From Actinomycetota bacterium (GTDB taxonomy: Bacteria > Actinomycetota > Actinomycetes > Nanopelagicales > Nanopelagicaceae): a stretch of 6,595 nucleotides of DNA. The position numbers were made by a program, and so were the translations under genes. Positions within the stretch are counted from its first letter, which is position 1. Every line of letters begins with the position of its first letter. The stretch is from the NCBI GenBank assembly GCA_009705185.1, contig WLCS01000054.1:1-6595 (forward strand), read 5' to 3'. Under the pieces are notes generated by a model. It did no database searches and was not told the DNA's origin. It saw nothing but the letters and a program-made list of their open reading frames with translations. Shown one piece after another: positions 6,371 to 6,595 of the stretch.

Positions 6371-6595
6371 GTGGGACTAAAAGAGACACTAAAGAGCGAC
6401 CTCACAGAGGCAATTCGCAGCAGCGACAAAGTTGTATCGGGCACTATCCGTATGGTTTTGACAGCGATCACCAACGAAGAAGTTTCTGGCAAAGAGGCGC
6501 GAGTACTTACTGAGGACGAAATCATCACTGTGCTTTCACGCGAGGCAAAGAAGCGCCGCGAAGCAGCTGAAGAATTTTCAAAAGCTGGACGCACC
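6371..6595 (+). CDS. GatB/YqeY domain protein, N-terminal part (3' end outside window)
   Basis: An open frame starting at GTG 6371 runs without stop to the window end, giving 75 residues. They begin (M)GLKETLKSDLTEAIR and include TIRMVLTAITNEEVSGKEAR (25-44), LTEDEIITVLSREAKKRREAAEEF (46-69) and a final AGRT. This is the helical N-terminal part of YqeY-type proteins, which are usually about 150 residues long, so roughly half is present. YqeY resembles the C-terminal tRNA-interacting domain of GatB, the amidotransferase subunit, but occurs as a stand-alone protein whose exact function is not settled. The GTG start fits the family N-terminus. It is transcribed divergently from the metallophosphoesterase, and a minus-strand frame across the same bases is only its shadow. 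Confidence 0.88.
   Translation, partial: MGLKETLKSDLTEAIRSSDKVVSGTIRMVLTAITNEEVSGKEARVLTEDEIITVLSREAKKRREAAEEFSKAGRT

Noticed and set aside
6343..6594. A minus-strand open frame of 83 codons at the right edge.
   Set aside because: It is Ser/Ala/Thr-rich with no recognisable domain and lies opposite the plus-strand YqeY-like frame, which has clear family sequence.

Overview
The window reads as a compact, essentially fully coding stretch of chromosome from a moderately low-GC member of the Actinobacteria. The DnaX C-terminal domain, the RecR N-terminus, the two-subunit type of aspartokinase and the metallophosphoesterase all resemble actinobacterial versions of these proteins. The base composition (visibly more AT than a typical Streptomyces or Mycobacterium) and the overlapping gene junctions suggest a streamlined lineage, such as freshwater planktonic actinobacteria of the Nanopelagicales (acI) type. 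The lineage is inferred from remembered family sequences, not from a search.

Layout, left to right. Plus strand: the C-terminal end of dnaX (DNA polymerase III gamma/tau, cut by the window start), then recR, whose ATG shares one base with the dnaX stop. A 90-base gap follows with two perfect short palindromes. Next come lysC (aspartate kinase) and asd (aspartate-semialdehyde dehydrogenase), joined by an ATGA overlap. After a 32-base gap with possible -10 elements come fcl (GDP-L-fucose synthase) and gmd (GDP-mannose 4,6-dehydratase), again joined by ATGA. A minus-strand calcineurin-like metallophosphoesterase converges on gmd, and the two genes end inside the same TTAATTAA palindrome. Divergent from it, the right edge holds the start of a YqeY/GatB-like gene that runs off the window. 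It begins with GTG.

How the genes work together. dnaX and recR are a replication and recombination-repair pair. LysC and Asd carry out the first two steps of the aspartate pathway (aspartate to aspartyl phosphate to aspartate semialdehyde), feeding lysine/diaminopimelate, threonine and methionine. Gmd and Fcl together convert GDP-D-mannose to GDP-L-fucose, the sugar donor for fucosylated surface glycans; no glycosyltransferase is visible here. The metallophosphoesterase and YqeY are not clearly tied to the other genes.

The most informative signal not covered by simple gene calling is inside lysC. A strong Shine-Dalgarno sequence sits just before an in-frame ATG at 1950, where the beta-subunit start of the Corynebacterium/Bacillus-type aspartokinase is expected. 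I see no CRISPR array, tRNA, rRNA, insertion sequence, prophage or defence system, and no convincing evidence of a wholly new system. The window is mainly ordinary housekeeping DNA with several interesting junctions. No gene-free stretch exceeds 90 bases.
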